Shown: positions 54,642 to 63,330 of the stretch, in pieces
Numbering within the stretch: position 1 is the stretch's first letter
How the letters are laid out: every line of letters begins with the position of its first letter
DNA from: Hyphomicrobiales bacterium
GTDB lineage: Bacteria; Pseudomonadota; Alphaproteobacteria; Rhizobiales; Rhizobiaceae
Direction of reading: 5' to 3'
Assembly (NCBI GenBank): GCA_900466945.1
Contig: UBNV01000010.1
Coordinates: 434,001 to 498,000, forward strand
DNA length: 64,000 bases
Translations under genes and position numbers: made by a program
The notes under the pieces: model-generated
The model's input: the letters and a program-made list of their open reading frames with translations, nothing else
Told to the model about the DNA's origin: nothing
The model's database searches: none

Positions 54642-55565
54642 TCACATGCTGATTTCGCCGCGCATGACGGCCACGGAGCTTCCGCTGATCGTCACCTGGT
54701 CGAACTGTCCGGCTGTCGTCGTGACAGTCACCCCTATGAGACTTCTCCGGCCCATTTCCACGCCTTGCTCGACCAGAATGCGCCTTTCGGGCGGCGAATG
54801 GCCGAGCGTGGCCAGGAAAGCTCCGAGAGCGGCAGAAGCGCTGCCTGTCGCCGGATCTTCCGCGACATTGTCAAAAGGGGCGAACATGCGAGCCCGGACA
54901 TGATCGCGGCCGACCCAAGTGTACAGGAAAGTGGCGCAGTCGGAATTCTCGTCTTCGTGGGCAGTGCGGAGCAACTCGAGCGGCTCCACGCGCGGGTTCG
55001 CCCGGCCGAGTGCTTCGAGGCTTGTCACCTCGACCAGAATGAATTTCAGTCCGACGGAGGCAAAGACCGGTTCGTGGCTGTCTGTCGCGATGTTTGATAC
55101 CGCAAGACCGATGCAAGGCGCCATGACGGTAGCGGGAATGCTGGCTCCAACGGTCAGCGGTCCGGGCGCGCGGATCGCGGTCTCGGTGACCTTGCCCTCG
55201 GGACCGCGGCGGACTGCGATCTCGACGAGACCGGCTTTCTCCTCGAAGCGAATCTCGTCCCCGACCGGCTTGCCGAAAACACTGCCGGCCGTGGCGAGCA
55301 CATGGGCTGTGCCGACATTCGGGTGGCCGGCAAAGGGCACTTCGGTGACGGGTGTGAAGATGCGGACTTCGGCCGTGTTCTCCGGATCGCGCGGCGGCAG
55401 GACAAAGGTCGTCTCCGAATAGCCGAACTCGGCGGCAATCGTCTGCATCTCCGGTCCACTGAGATCCCTTGCATCCATGATGACGGCCAGCGGATTGCCG
55501 GCAAAACGTGTGTCGGTGAAGACGTCGACGGTGACGAAGGGGATGGTCTTGGCGGCAGGCGGCAT
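54642..55565 (-). CDS. PhzF-family isomerase/epimerase
   Basis: A 307-residue protein of the PhzF family (two diaminopimelate-epimerase-like halves). Motifs: VDVFTDTRFAGNPLAVI, EFGYSETTFVLPP with the catalytic Glu, VPFAGHPNVGTAHVLATAG and DPATGSASAALGAFLA. The start has GGAGTACCCC. Natural substrates in non-phenazine bacteria are unknown; trans-3-hydroxy-L-proline and related epimerases are relatives. It is upstream-side of no obvious operon and points away from fba. Confidence 0.87.
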   Translation of the reverse strand: MPPAAKTIPFVTVDVFTDTRFAGNPLAVIMDARDLSGPEMQTIAAEFGYSETTFVLPPRDPENTAEVRIFTPVTEVPFAGHPNVGTAHVLATAGSVFGKPVGDEIRFEEKAGLVEIAVRRGPEGKVTETAIRAPGPLTVGASIPATVMAPCIGLAVSNIATDSHEPVFASVGLKFILVEVTSLEALGRANPRVEPLELLRTAHEDENSDCATFLYTWVGRDHVRARMFAPFDNVAEDPATGSASAALGAFLATLGHSPPERRILVEQGVEMGRRSLIGVTVTTTAGQFDQVTISGSSVAVMRGEISM

Positions 55566-55597
55566 GGGGTACTCCGATGTTCGGTCGCCCCACTGTT

Positions 55598-55627
55598 AAA
55601 GCAAGAAGCCCGGCGCGTGGCCGGGCT
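55598..55627 (-). terminator. Intrinsic terminator of fba
   Basis: 8-bp stem AGCCCGGC / GCCGGGCT with a 5-base loop, about 42 bases after the fba stop; on the minus strand TCTTGCTTTAAC follows. Confidence 0.7.
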
Positions 55628-55668
55628 ATCGTGTCCTGATGACAAGTTTCGCTGAAGGTTTCCGCCGC

Positions 55669-56583
55669 TTATTCTGCGGCCATGGCGCCGACCTTTTTGG
55701 CGCTTGCCGCGTAGATGTCGTCGATCGTTTTGGCGATGCTGGTGTTGAATTCCGCATCGCTCATGGAGACGCGCAACTGTTCGGCCAGCGCGCGCGAGAA
55801 GCTGGCGATCATGCCATGGTTCTGGCGGAGCTTCTCGCAGGCATCCACAGCGCTATAGCCGCCGGACAGGGCCACAACGCGTACGACGGATTTGTGGGCG
55901 ACGAGCGGGGCGTAGAAATCGGCGACCGTTGGGATGGTGAGCTTCAGCATGACCTTGTCGTCGGCGGGCAGCTTGTCGAGTTCGCTCGCGATCTCGTCGC
56001 GCAGGATGGCTTCGGCCTCGGCCTTGCTCGGGCTCTTGATCGAGACTTCGGGCTCGACGATCGGGACAAGGCCCTGGCCGATGATCTGGCGGGCGACCTC
56101 GAACTGTTGGCGAACCACGGCGGCGATGCCGGCCTTGTCGGCATGGGCGATGACCGAGCGCATCTTGGTGCCGAAGATGCCCTTCTCGCGACCGCGGATC
56201 AGCAGCGCATCGAGCTCAGGCATCGGCTTCATCTTCTGCACGCCGTTCTCTTCATCCAGCAGGCCCTTGTCGATCTTCAGGAAGGGCACCACGCCGCGCT
56301 TGTCCCAGAGATAAGTGGGGACGGGCTCGCCATCCACGTCGCCATCCATGGTGCGCTCGAAGAGGATCGCACCGATGACCTTGTCGCCGGTGAAGGCAGG
56401 GGCCTTCATGATGCGCACCCGCATGGCGTGGATCAGACGGTACATCTCATCATCGCCCTGGTAGTCGTTTTCAGAGATGCCGTAGAGACGCAGGGCGCCG
56501 GGTGTCGAACCTCCACTCTGATCTAGCGCTGCAATGAAGCCGGGCGCCGAGGTGATCTTGTTCAACATTTTCGCGTCCACCAT
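55669..56583 (-). CDS. fba: Fructose-bisphosphate aldolase class I
   Basis: A 304-residue Schiff-base aldolase of the short bacterial class I type that splits fructose-1,6-bisphosphate. Seen: FIAALDQSGGSTPGALRLYG, ILFERTMDGDVDGEP, FLKIDKGLLDEENGVQKMKP, GLVPIVEPEVSI, VMLKLTIPT with the probable catalytic Lys, and VVALSGGYSAVDACEKLRQN. The start has AGGAGTGAGAT. It is the last gene of a minus-strand block with pgk, gap and tkt, but separated by its own regulatory region (palindrome at 56756). Confidence 0.94.
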   Translation of the reverse strand: MVDAKMLNKITSAPGFIAALDQSGGSTPGALRLYGISENDYQGDDEMYRLIHAMRVRIMKAPAFTGDKVIGAILFERTMDGDVDGEPVPTYLWDKRGVVPFLKIDKGLLDEENGVQKMKPMPELDALLIRGREKGIFGTKMRSVIAHADKAGIAAVVRQQFEVARQIIGQGLVPIVEPEVSIKSPSKAEAEAILRDEIASELDKLPADDKVMLKLTIPTVADFYAPLVAHKSVVRVVALSGGYSAVDACEKLRQNHGMIASFSRALAEQLRVSMSDAEFNTSIAKTIDDIYAASAKKVGAMAAE

Positions 56584-56943
56584 ATCTCACTCCTATCCCT
56601 GAACATGGCGCATTCGCGCCAGACAATCTCTGTATCTGGTGACGGCTCTTTCGCCGTCCCGGTCGCTCTCTGACCGCCTTTCGGTCATTCAAGACCGCGA
56701 TGACATCGGCGATAACAGAACTTCCGCAATGGGAAAATGGGTGGCTAAGCTATTGAAACGATTGAAATCATTTCAATCGTTTGAAAATTCAAAGATTTTT
56801 AAATCCATTTCAAACGGCACAAAAATTGCTGCGCTGAAGTGGCCGGATCGGTCGGTTCATCGCTCAGAAGAACCCGTTCGATGCCGCGCTGTTCCTTTTG
56901 CCGACATGCTAACATTGATGGTGTCGCAGCCCAATCGCGGCGG
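56584..56943. other. Regulatory region upstream of fba
   Basis: About 360 bases without a gene. The central ~80 bases (56750-56830) are strikingly AT-rich and hold a 27-bp palindrome plus further TTGAAA/TTTCAA-type repeats; the rest is GC-rich with nothing recognised. Confidence 0.6.
56756..56782. promoter_or_regulatory. Perfect 27-bp palindrome, probable operator of fba
   Basis: Arms AAACGATTGAAAT (56756-56768) and ATTTCAATCGTTT (56770-56782) are perfectly complementary over 13 bp around a single C. Each arm carries a CG step flanked by TTGAAAC/GATTGAA-type sequence, and a third TTTCAAACG lies at 56808-56816. The site is about 175-200 bp upstream of the fba start. The CG-centred TTCAAWCG form recalls LacI-family operators; a PckR-like central carbon regulator is a candidate, by inference. 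Confidence 0.6.
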
Positions 56944-56977
56944 ACACGAAAAAACCGCGTGCCCGGAGACACGCGGT
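56944..56977 (-). terminator. Intrinsic terminator of pgk
   Basis: 9-bp stem AACCGCGTG / CACGCGGTT with an 8-base loop, and TTTTTTCG on the minus strand, 30 bases after the pgk stop. Confidence 0.9.
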
Positions 56978-57007
56978 TCATCATTGCTTTTGCCTCTCAG
57001 GGGTGGA

Positions 57008-58207
57008 TCAGCCCTTGGTAAGCACGGCCACGCCCGGCAGTTCCTTGCCTTCCATCCATTCCAGGAAGGCGCCACCAGCAGTCGAAACGTAGGAGAAGTC
57101 GTCGGCCACGCCGGCATGGTTCAGCGCAGAGACCGTGTCACCACCACCGGCGACGGAGACGAGCATGCCGGCTTTCGTCTGTTCGGCGGCATGCAGGGCG
57201 GCCGAAACGGTTGCCTTATCGAAGGGCGTAATCTCAAATGCGCCGAGTGGGCCGTTCCAGACCAGCGTCGCGGCCTTGCCGATCCAGTCATTGACCAGGT
57301 CGATCGATCTCGGGCCGACATCAAGCATCATGGCATCGGCCGGGATAGCAGAGACGTCCACCGTCTCATTCGCGGCATTGGCCTTGAACTCACGGGCAAC
57401 GACGCCATCGACCGGCAGCACGATGGCGCAGCCGGCGGTCTTCGCCGTTTCCATGATCGAGCGCGCGGTGTCGGCGAGGTCATGTTCGCACAGCGACTTG
57501 CCGACATCGATGCCTTGGGCGGCGATGAAGGTATTGGCCATGCCGCCGCCGATGACGAGGGCATCGACCTTCGTCACGAGGTTGGAGAGCAGGTCGATCT
57601 TGGTCGAGACCTTGGCGCCACCGACGATGGCGACCACCGGACGGGTCGGCTGGCCCAGGCCCTTTTCCAGCGCTTCGAGTTCCGCCTGCATGGTGCGGCC
57701 GGCATAGGCGGGCAGGTGATGAGCAAGGCCTTCGGTCGATGCATGCGCGCGGTGGGCGGCGGAGAAGGCGTCGTTGACATAAATGTCGCCGTTCTTGGCG
57801 AGTTCTGCCACGAAGCCGGCCTCGTTCTTTTCTTCGCCCTTGTGGAAGCGGGTGTTTTCCAAAAGCAGGATGTCGCCGTCATTCATGGCGGCAATGGCCT
57901 CGGCCGCGGGAGCGCCAATGCAATCGGAGGCGAAGGCGACATGTTGGTCGAGCACTTCCTCGACGGCCGGAGCGATCAGCGACAGCGACTGGTCGGCAAC
58001 CGGTTCGCCCTTCGGACGGCCGAAATGCGCGAGCAGGATGACCTTGGCGCCCTTTTCCGACAGTTCCAGGATGGTCGGCGCCACGCGTTCGATGCGGGTT
58101 GTATCGGAAACCTTGCCGTCGGTGACGGGAACGTTGAGATCGACGCGGACAAGAATGCGCTTGCCTGCGATGTCTGTGAGGTCGTCGAGTGTCTTGAAAG
58201 CCGGCAT
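57008..58207 (-). CDS. pgk: Phosphoglycerate kinase
   Basis: A 399-residue enzyme that transfers phosphate between 1,3-bisphosphoglycerate and ADP. Motifs: [69 protein letters not shown] and [16 protein letters not shown]. It is 84 bp downstream of the K+/H+ antiporter gene on the same strand; gap and tkt lie further upstream. It has its own terminator. Confidence 0.97.
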   Translation of the reverse strand: MPAFKTLDDLTDIAGKRILVRVDLNVPVTDGKVSDTTRIERVAPTILELSEKGAKVILLAHFGRPKGEPVADQSLSLIAPAVEEVLDQHVAFASDCIGAPAAEAIAAMNDGDILLLENTRFHKGEEKNEAGFVAELAKNGDIYVNDAFSAAHRAHASTEGLAHHLPAYAGRTMQAELEALEKGLGQPTRPVVAIVGGAKVSTKIDLLSNLVTKVDALVIGGGMANTFIAAQGIDVGKSLCEHDLADTARSIMETAKTAGCAIVLPVDGVVAREFKANAANETVDVSAIPADAMMLDVGPRSIDLVNDWIGKAATLVWNGPLGAFEITPFDKATVSAALHAAEQTKAGMLVSVAGGGDTVSALNHAGVADDFSYVSTAGGAFLEWMEGKELPGVAVLTKG

Positions 58208-58291
58208 GGATCTACCCGTCTTGAATGCTGTTGAATGGGGCTGACGGGCCGGACCTTACACCGCTCGTATGACGGCGCAAGGCGCGCCGCC

Positions 58292-60121
58292 TCATTTTTC
58301 GCCGGTCTGCTCGGCGCCGATCGCGGCTCGTTTGCGACGCAGGTAATCGCGCAGCGCATGGGCAAGTTCGCGGATATTCAGGAAGATTGGCCATGTCGTT
58401 GCCGGCTCCACCGGCTCCATGGAAACGCCGACGGAGGCGATGTGGCCGTGCTCGTCGATGTCGCGGACAATGAGGACGATGGTGCCGAGGCGAACGCGAT
58501 CGGCATAGTCGGCGCGGCCGCCGACGCGCTGGGTGATCAGTTCGGCGATCGTCTTGCCGCGCTCGCTGTCAGAGATGGACAGCGGACCATAGGCCTCATC
58601 GATGTCGCGCACATGGCTCGTGGGCGAGATGGCGAAGGTGCCGAAGAATTCGCCATCATCCTCTTCCACGGGCGCCTCAGTCGCAAAGAGCCGGTCAAGC
58701 AGCTTGGAATAGCTGGGTGCAATGAAGAGGTAGACCTGGTCATTCTCGCGCAGGCGTCCGGCGTACTGGTAGCGCATCGACTTGCCGTCGCGGATGACGA
58801 GTGACGGCATCGCCCAGCGCGGGATGCGCTCGCCCCCGAGGACAGGGCTCCCGGCAACGACACGGTAGGCAAGCAGTTCGTGGTTGGCCGTACCCGGCAG
58901 GTCGAGCTCGACCTTGTCGATCGCGCCGATGCGCGGGGGAATGATCAAGCCGAGGCGCTTGGCGAGCGGCTTGATGGTCCAGCCTTGCAGCACGAGCGAG
59001 ATCATGACGACGATGAAGGCCGTATTGAAGAAGACTTCGCCATTTTCCATGTTGCCGACGACCGGCACGATGCCGAGCAGGATCGACACGGCCCCCCGCA
59101 GGCCGACCCAGGCGATGAAGCCGGTTTCGCGTTGGGTGAAGTCGAAGGGAAGCAGGCAGAGCCAGACGGCCAGTGGACGGGCGATGAAGACCAGGAAGAG
59201 CGCGAGCAGGACGGCGGGCAGCAGAATCTGCGGGAATTGCGAAGGTGTCGCCAAAAGGCCCAGCACGAGGAACATGACGATCTGGGCAAGCCAGGTCATG
59301 CCATCCTGGAAACGCTTGATCGCGACCGTCGCCGGCAGCTTGCGGGATCCGGCGTAGATGCCGGCAACATACACCGCGAGGAAGCCGCTGCCGCCGATCA
59401 GGCCGGTGAAGGAGAATATCATCAGGGCAATTGCCAGCATGAAGATTGGGGCGAGACCCTGCTCGATATGCAGCCGGCGCAGGATGAAGGCGATCGATGC
59501 GCCGCCGGTGAGACCGAGGATCAGGCCGATCCCCATCTGTTCGATGAAGAGCCTGAGCAATTCGAGCGACAGCGCTTCTGAACCGCTGCCACTGGAGATG
59601 AGTTCGACCAGAGCGATGGCGAGGAAGATCGCCATAGGGTCGTTGGTGCCGGATTCGACTTCCAGCGTTGAGCGGACGCGGTCACGGATGTTGATGCCAC
59701 CGATGCGCAGCAGAAAGAAGACGGCGGCCGCATCGGTCGAGGCGAGGATGGCGCCGAGCAAGAGACCTTCGAGATAGCCGAAGCCGAAGAGAATGTGGGC
59801 GGCAAGGCCGAGAAGAAGGGTCGTGAGCAGCACGCCGAACGTGGCGAGTGTCAAAGCGGGTGCGGCCGAGAGGCGGAAGGATTGCAGCGACGTGCCGTAC
59901 CCGGAATCAAAGAGCACGACCGCAAGGGCAAGCGAACCGACGACATAGGCGAGGGGGAAATTGGAGAATTCGATGCCGAGACCGTCGACACCGGCGCCAA
60001 GGCCGATCGTGAGGAAAAGAAGAAGGAGGGGGGCGCCGAAGCGAAAGGCGATCAGGCTTGAAAAGGCAGCCAGAAAAACCAGGGCCGTTGCAACCAGTGT
60101 GACCGCATAGAACTCGCTCAA
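58292..60121 (-). CDS. K+/H+ antiporter, CvrA/NhaP2 type
   Basis: A 609-residue CPA1 cation/proton antiporter with about 12 TMs (~5-390), including AILASTDAAAVFFLLR and LEVESGTNDPMAIFLAIALV with the ion-site Asp residues, then LRGAVSILLGIVPVV. A cytoplasmic RCK_C/TrkA_C domain (~410-475; ELDLPGTANHELLAYRVVAG) and a C-terminal domain follow. Relatives regulate cytoplasmic K+ and volume under osmotic stress. I chose TTG 60121, giving LSEFYAVTLVATALVFLAAF as the N-terminus, preceded by GGAAGAGGG; the longer GTG start at 60160 adds a charged non-homologous stretch. It lies between BCCT and pgk. Confidence 0.9.
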   Translation of the reverse strand: MSEFYAVTLVATALVFLAAFSSLIAFRFGAPLLLLFLTIGLGAGVDGLGIEFSNFPLAYVVGSLALAVVLFDSGYGTSLQSFRLSAAPALTLATFGVLLTTLLLGLAAHILFGFGYLEGLLLGAILASTDAAAVFFLLRIGGINIRDRVRSTLEVESGTNDPMAIFLAIALVELISSGSGSEALSLELLRLFIEQMGIGLILGLTGGASIAFILRRLHIEQGLAPIFMLAIALMIFSFTGLIGGSGFLAVYVAGIYAGSRKLPATVAIKRFQDGMTWLAQIVMFLVLGLLATPSQFPQILLPAVLLALFLVFIARPLAVWLCLLPFDFTQRETGFIAWVGLRGAVSILLGIVPVVGNMENGEVFFNTAFIVVMISLVLQGWTIKPLAKRLGLIIPPRIGAIDKVELDLPGTANHELLAYRVVAGSPVLGGERIPRWAMPSLVIRDGKSMRYQYAGRLRENDQVYLFIAPSYSKLLDRLFATEAPVEEDDGEFFGTFAISPTSHVRDIDEAYGPLSISDSERGKTIAELITQRVGGRADYADRVRLGTIVLIVRDIDEHGHIASVGVSMEPVEPATTWPIFLNIRELAHALRDYLRRKRAAIGAEQTGEK

Positions 60122-60296
60122 CCCTCTTCCCCTTTCCCGATGCCGGCCGGGCGGCAACACCCACCACTGTCCGCTGCGGCCATCAGGGTGTCAAACCGAT
60201 GGTCGTCGCTGCCCATCCTGAGACGGGTTGATTTTCAGACAGGGTAATCTCGTGCTTGCCGAACGGCATGAAGAAACTGGAACAAGATCATGATGA

Positions 60297-60335
60297 TTGT
60301 GGGGCGAATTTAAATTCTTTAATCCGCCCCCACAA
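60297..60335. other. Stem-loop between BCCT and antiporter genes
   Basis: TTGTGGGG.CG on one side and CG.CCCCACAA on the other, with an AT-rich loop that contains the palindrome AATTTAAATT (60307-60316). It lies a few bases after the BCCT stop and lacks a T-run on the minus strand. It may be a partial terminator or a processing or protein-binding site. Confidence 0.45.
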
Positions 60336-60339
60336 AATT

Positions 60340-61998
60340 TTACCTCGGTTCGGAGAGAAGCCCCCTGATCAGGGCATAACTCGCGCCGAGTAGCACGAAG
60401 GCGAAGGGAAGGCCGGTGGAGACGGCCATCGCCTGGAGCGCGACGAGGCCCCCGCCGAGCAGCAGGGCGACGGCGACGAGGCCCTCGAAGCTTGCCCAGA
60501 AAACGCGCTGCGGTACAGGTGCATTCACCTTGCCGCCGGCCGAGATCGTGTCGATCACCAACGAGCCTGAGTCGGACGAGGTCACGAAGAAGACGACGAC
60601 GAGGATGATGCCGATGAAGGAGGTGACCGCTGTGATCGGCAGATGGGCCAGCATCTCGAACAGCTGGATTTCCAGCGCCGCATCCTGGACACTGGTCAGG
60701 CCCTCATTGACAACCTGGCTGATCGCCGTGCCGCCGAGTGCCGTCATCCAGAGGACGGAGACGAGCGAAGGAATCAGCAGCACAGCCATCAGGAGACCAC
60801 GGACCGTACGGCCACGGCTGACGCGGGCGATGAACATGCCGACAAAGGGCGACCAGCTGATCCACCAGGCCCAGTAGAAGGCCGTCCAGCCCTGAGAGAA
60901 GTTGGTGTCTTCACGAGCGAAGGGATTGGACAATGCCGGCAGATAGGTCGCATAGGCCTTGAGGTTCAGGAAGAAGCCCTGGACGATCTGCATGGTCGGG
61001 CCGACCGCGATGATAAAGACCAGCAGCAAGGCAGCGAGGCCGAGATTGACCTCGGAGAGCAGTTTGACGCCCTTGTCCATGCCCGCCACGACGGATGCGA
61101 TGGCGATGCAGGTGATGGCGAGCACAAGCAGGATCATCGTCGTCTGGGTCGCGGGAATGCCGAAGAGGAATTCGAGGCCCGCACTCGCCTGCTGAGCACC
61201 GATGCCGAGCGACGTCGACAGGCCGAAGATCGTGGCGAAGACCGCGAGGATGTCGATGACATGGCCCGGCCAGCCCCAGACGCGTTCACCTAAGATCGGG
61301 TAGAAGATCGAGCGCAGCGTGAGCGGCAGCCCCTTGTTGAAGGAGAACAAGGCAAGCGCCAGAGCGACGACAGCGTAGATCGCCCAGGGGTGCAGGCCCC
61401 AATGGAAGATGGTCGCGGCCATTGCGAGGCGACGGGCCGCTTCCGGGTCGCCGACGGCGCCGCCGAGCGGTGCCCAGTCCGTGCGAACACCATCTTCGAA
61501 GACGGGGCCGCCAAGGGCTGCCGTGAAGTGACCCATGGGTTCCGAGACACCATAGAACATCAGGCCGATGCCCATGCCGGCGGCAAACAGCATCGAGAAC
61601 CAGGAGAGGTTGCTGTAGTCCGGTCGCGCATCCGGGCCGCCAAGGCGGATCCGCCCGAGCGGGGACAGGATCAAGCCGATGCAGACGAGCACGAAGACAT
61701 TACCGGTAAGCAGAAAGAACCAGTCGAGATTGCCGGTCAGAAAGTCACGCAAGCCGGTGAAGGCGGGCTCGAGCGTCGTCTGGAAGGCGAGCGTCAGGAA
61801 GGTGAAGAGTACGATGGAGATGGCCGAAACGCTGAAGACGACATTGTGAATGTCGAGCTCGAAGACGAAGCGGCGGCGGAAGTTGATGTTGTCCTGACCG
61901 ATCTCATAGGTCGTGTCGATGATCTCGGTCCGCCCTTCGGGCGCCGGTATCGCGTCTTCAGCGACAGCTGTGTTGGGATCGGTCGTTGTGAGAGCCAA
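60340..61998 (-). CDS. BCCT-family betaine/choline/carnitine transporter
   Basis: A 552-residue osmolyte importer with 12 TMs. The family motif in the eighth segment, FYWAWWISWSPFVGMFIARV, carries the aromatic box for trimethylammonium substrates, and GGTAISQVVNEG and SDSGSLVIDTISAGG are typical. TMs start at about residue 47 (IHNVVFSVSAISIVLFTFLT). I chose TTG 61998 because the upstream in-frame text is charged, Cys-rich and without homology; GGATACCGGAACA lies before it. It probably imports betaine or choline under osmotic stress. It is upstream of the antiporter on the same strand. Confidence 0.9.
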   Translation of the reverse strand: MALTTTDPNTAVAEDAIPAPEGRTEIIDTTYEIGQDNINFRRRFVFELDIHNVVFSVSAISIVLFTFLTLAFQTTLEPAFTGLRDFLTGNLDWFFLLTGNVFVLVCIGLILSPLGRIRLGGPDARPDYSNLSWFSMLFAAGMGIGLMFYGVSEPMGHFTAALGGPVFEDGVRTDWAPLGGAVGDPEAARRLAMAATIFHWGLHPWAIYAVVALALALFSFNKGLPLTLRSIFYPILGERVWGWPGHVIDILAVFATIFGLSTSLGIGAQQASAGLEFLFGIPATQTTMILLVLAITCIAIASVVAGMDKGVKLLSEVNLGLAALLLVFIIAVGPTMQIVQGFFLNLKAYATYLPALSNPFAREDTNFSQGWTAFYWAWWISWSPFVGMFIARVSRGRTVRGLLMAVLLIPSLVSVLWMTALGGTAISQVVNEGLTSVQDAALEIQLFEMLAHLPITAVTSFIGIILVVVFFVTSSDSGSLVIDTISAGGKVNAPVPQRVFWASFEGLVAVALLLGGGLVALQAMAVSTGLPFAFVLLGASYALIRGLLSEPR

Positions 61999-62189
61999 TG
62001 TTCCGGTATCCTTTCGATGTGATGTTGAGGTTTTCAGCCTCGGATCGGCGCGCGAGATGGCGCCATCTGGGTGGCACGGGCTGTCCGAAGAAGCCGCATT
62101 TGCGCCACAATTCGAAGGGGCAACTTTCAACGGGCAGGATTGTTCCCGGTCGGAACAATTTTTTTGCGGTCTCGTCAGCCGTCTTCGAA

Positions 62190-62222
62190 AACGAAAAAGG
62201 CGAGCCATTGCTGGCCCGCCTT
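62190..62222 (-). terminator. Intrinsic terminator of gap
   Basis: Stem AAGGCG..GCCA / TGGC..CGCCTT with one mismatch and CCTTTTTCG on the minus strand, 24 bases after the gap stop. Confidence 0.8.
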
Positions 62223-62245
62223 CATGCGAGACTAAGTCAGTAATT

Positions 62246-63256
62246 TCAGATGAGCTTGGCCATCGCCACTGCCGTGTCCGACATGCGGTTGGAGAAGCCC
62301 CACTCGTTGTCGTACCAGGTCAGGATGCGGACGAAGTTGCCTTCGAGAACCTTGGTCTGGTCCAGCGCAAAGATCGATGAGTGGCTGTCGTGATTGAAGT
62401 CGCGAGAAACCAGCGGCTCGTCGGTGTAACCGAGGATGCCCTTCAGCGCGCCATCCGAAGCGGCGATGATCGCGTCGTTGATTTCCTGCGCGGTGGTGTT
62501 GCGCTTGGCGACGAACTTGAAATCGACGACAGAGACGTTCGGGGTCGGCACGCGGATCGAGGTGCCGTCGAGGCGTCCCTTGAGGTGCGGCAGGACCAGA
62601 CCGACGGCCTTGGCAGCACCGGTCGACGTCGGGATCATGGACAGGGCTGCGGCGCGGGCGCGGTACAGGTCCTTGTGCATGGTGTCGAGCGTCGGCTGGT
62701 CACCCGTGTAGGAGTGAATCGTGGTCATGAAGCCGTGGTCGATGCCGACGGCGTCGTCCAGCGTCTTGACGACGGGAACCAGGCAGTTCGTCGTGCAGGA
62801 CGCGTTGGAGATGACCAGATGGTCCTTGGTCAGCTGGTCGTGGTTGACGCCGAAGACGACGGTCAGGTCAGCGCCGTCGGCCGGTGCCGAGACGATGACG
62901 CGCTTGGCGCCAGCCTGAAGATGCAGGGCCGCCTTATCACGCGAGGTGAAGATGCCGGTGCATTCCATGGCGATGTCGACGCCGAGTTCGCCGTGCGGAA
63001 GCGTCGCCGGATCCTTGATCGCGGTGACCTTGATCGGCTTGCCGCCACCGACGATGATCGTGTCGCCTTCGACCTTGACCGTGGCCGGGAATTTGCCATG
63101 GATCGAGTCGTAGCGCAGCAGGTGGGCGTTGGTTTCGACCGGGCCGAGATCGTTGATGGCGACGACTTCGATGTCGGTGCGGCCGGATTCGACGATGGCG
63201 CGGAGGACGTTACGTCCGATACGGCCGAAGCCGTTGATGGCAACTTTCACAGTCAT
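62246..63256 (-). CDS. gap: Glyceraldehyde-3-phosphate dehydrogenase
   Basis: A 336-residue NAD-dependent enzyme of glycolysis and gluconeogenesis. The Rossmann start [20 protein letters not shown], the catalytic Cys in [27 protein letters not shown] and [12 protein letters not shown] are all present. GGGAGTGCTCAA precedes the ATG. It is 74 bp downstream of tkt on the same strand with a hairpin between them, so tkt-gap is one operon. Confidence 0.98.
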   Translation of the reverse strand: MTVKVAINGFGRIGRNVLRAIVESGRTDIEVVAINDLGPVETNAHLLRYDSIHGKFPATVKVEGDTIIVGGGKPIKVTAIKDPATLPHGELGVDIAMECTGIFTSRDKAALHLQAGAKRVIVSAPADGADLTVVFGVNHDQLTKDHLVISNASCTTNCLVPVVKTLDDAVGIDHGFMTTIHSYTGDQPTLDTMHKDLYRARAAALSMIPTSTGAAKAVGLVLPHLKGRLDGTSIRVPTPNVSVVDFKFVAKRNTTAQEINDAIIAASDGALKGILGYTDEPLVSRDFNHDSHSSIFALDQTKVLEGNFVRILTWYDNEWGFSNRMSDTAVAMAKLI

Positions 63257-63296
63257 TTGAGCACTCCCGATTGGATAGATGGCTTGGCAGGCAGGT

Positions 63297-63319
63297 CAGG
63301 GCGCAGTGCTTGCGCCCTG
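63297..63319 (-). promoter_or_regulatory. Intercistronic hairpin between tkt and gap
   Basis: Perfect 9-bp stem CAGGGCGCA / TGCGCCCTG with a 5-base loop, starting 12 bases after the tkt stop. There is no T-run on the minus strand, so it resembles a processing or stability hairpin, parallel to the one between gltB and gltD. Confidence 0.55.
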
Positions 63320-63330
63320 GCGGGATGGTG

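Noticed and set aside
56639..58234. A long plus-strand open frame opposite pgk.
   Set aside because: It lies antisense to pgk and its own regulatory region, with Arg/Gly-rich composition and no recognisable domain.
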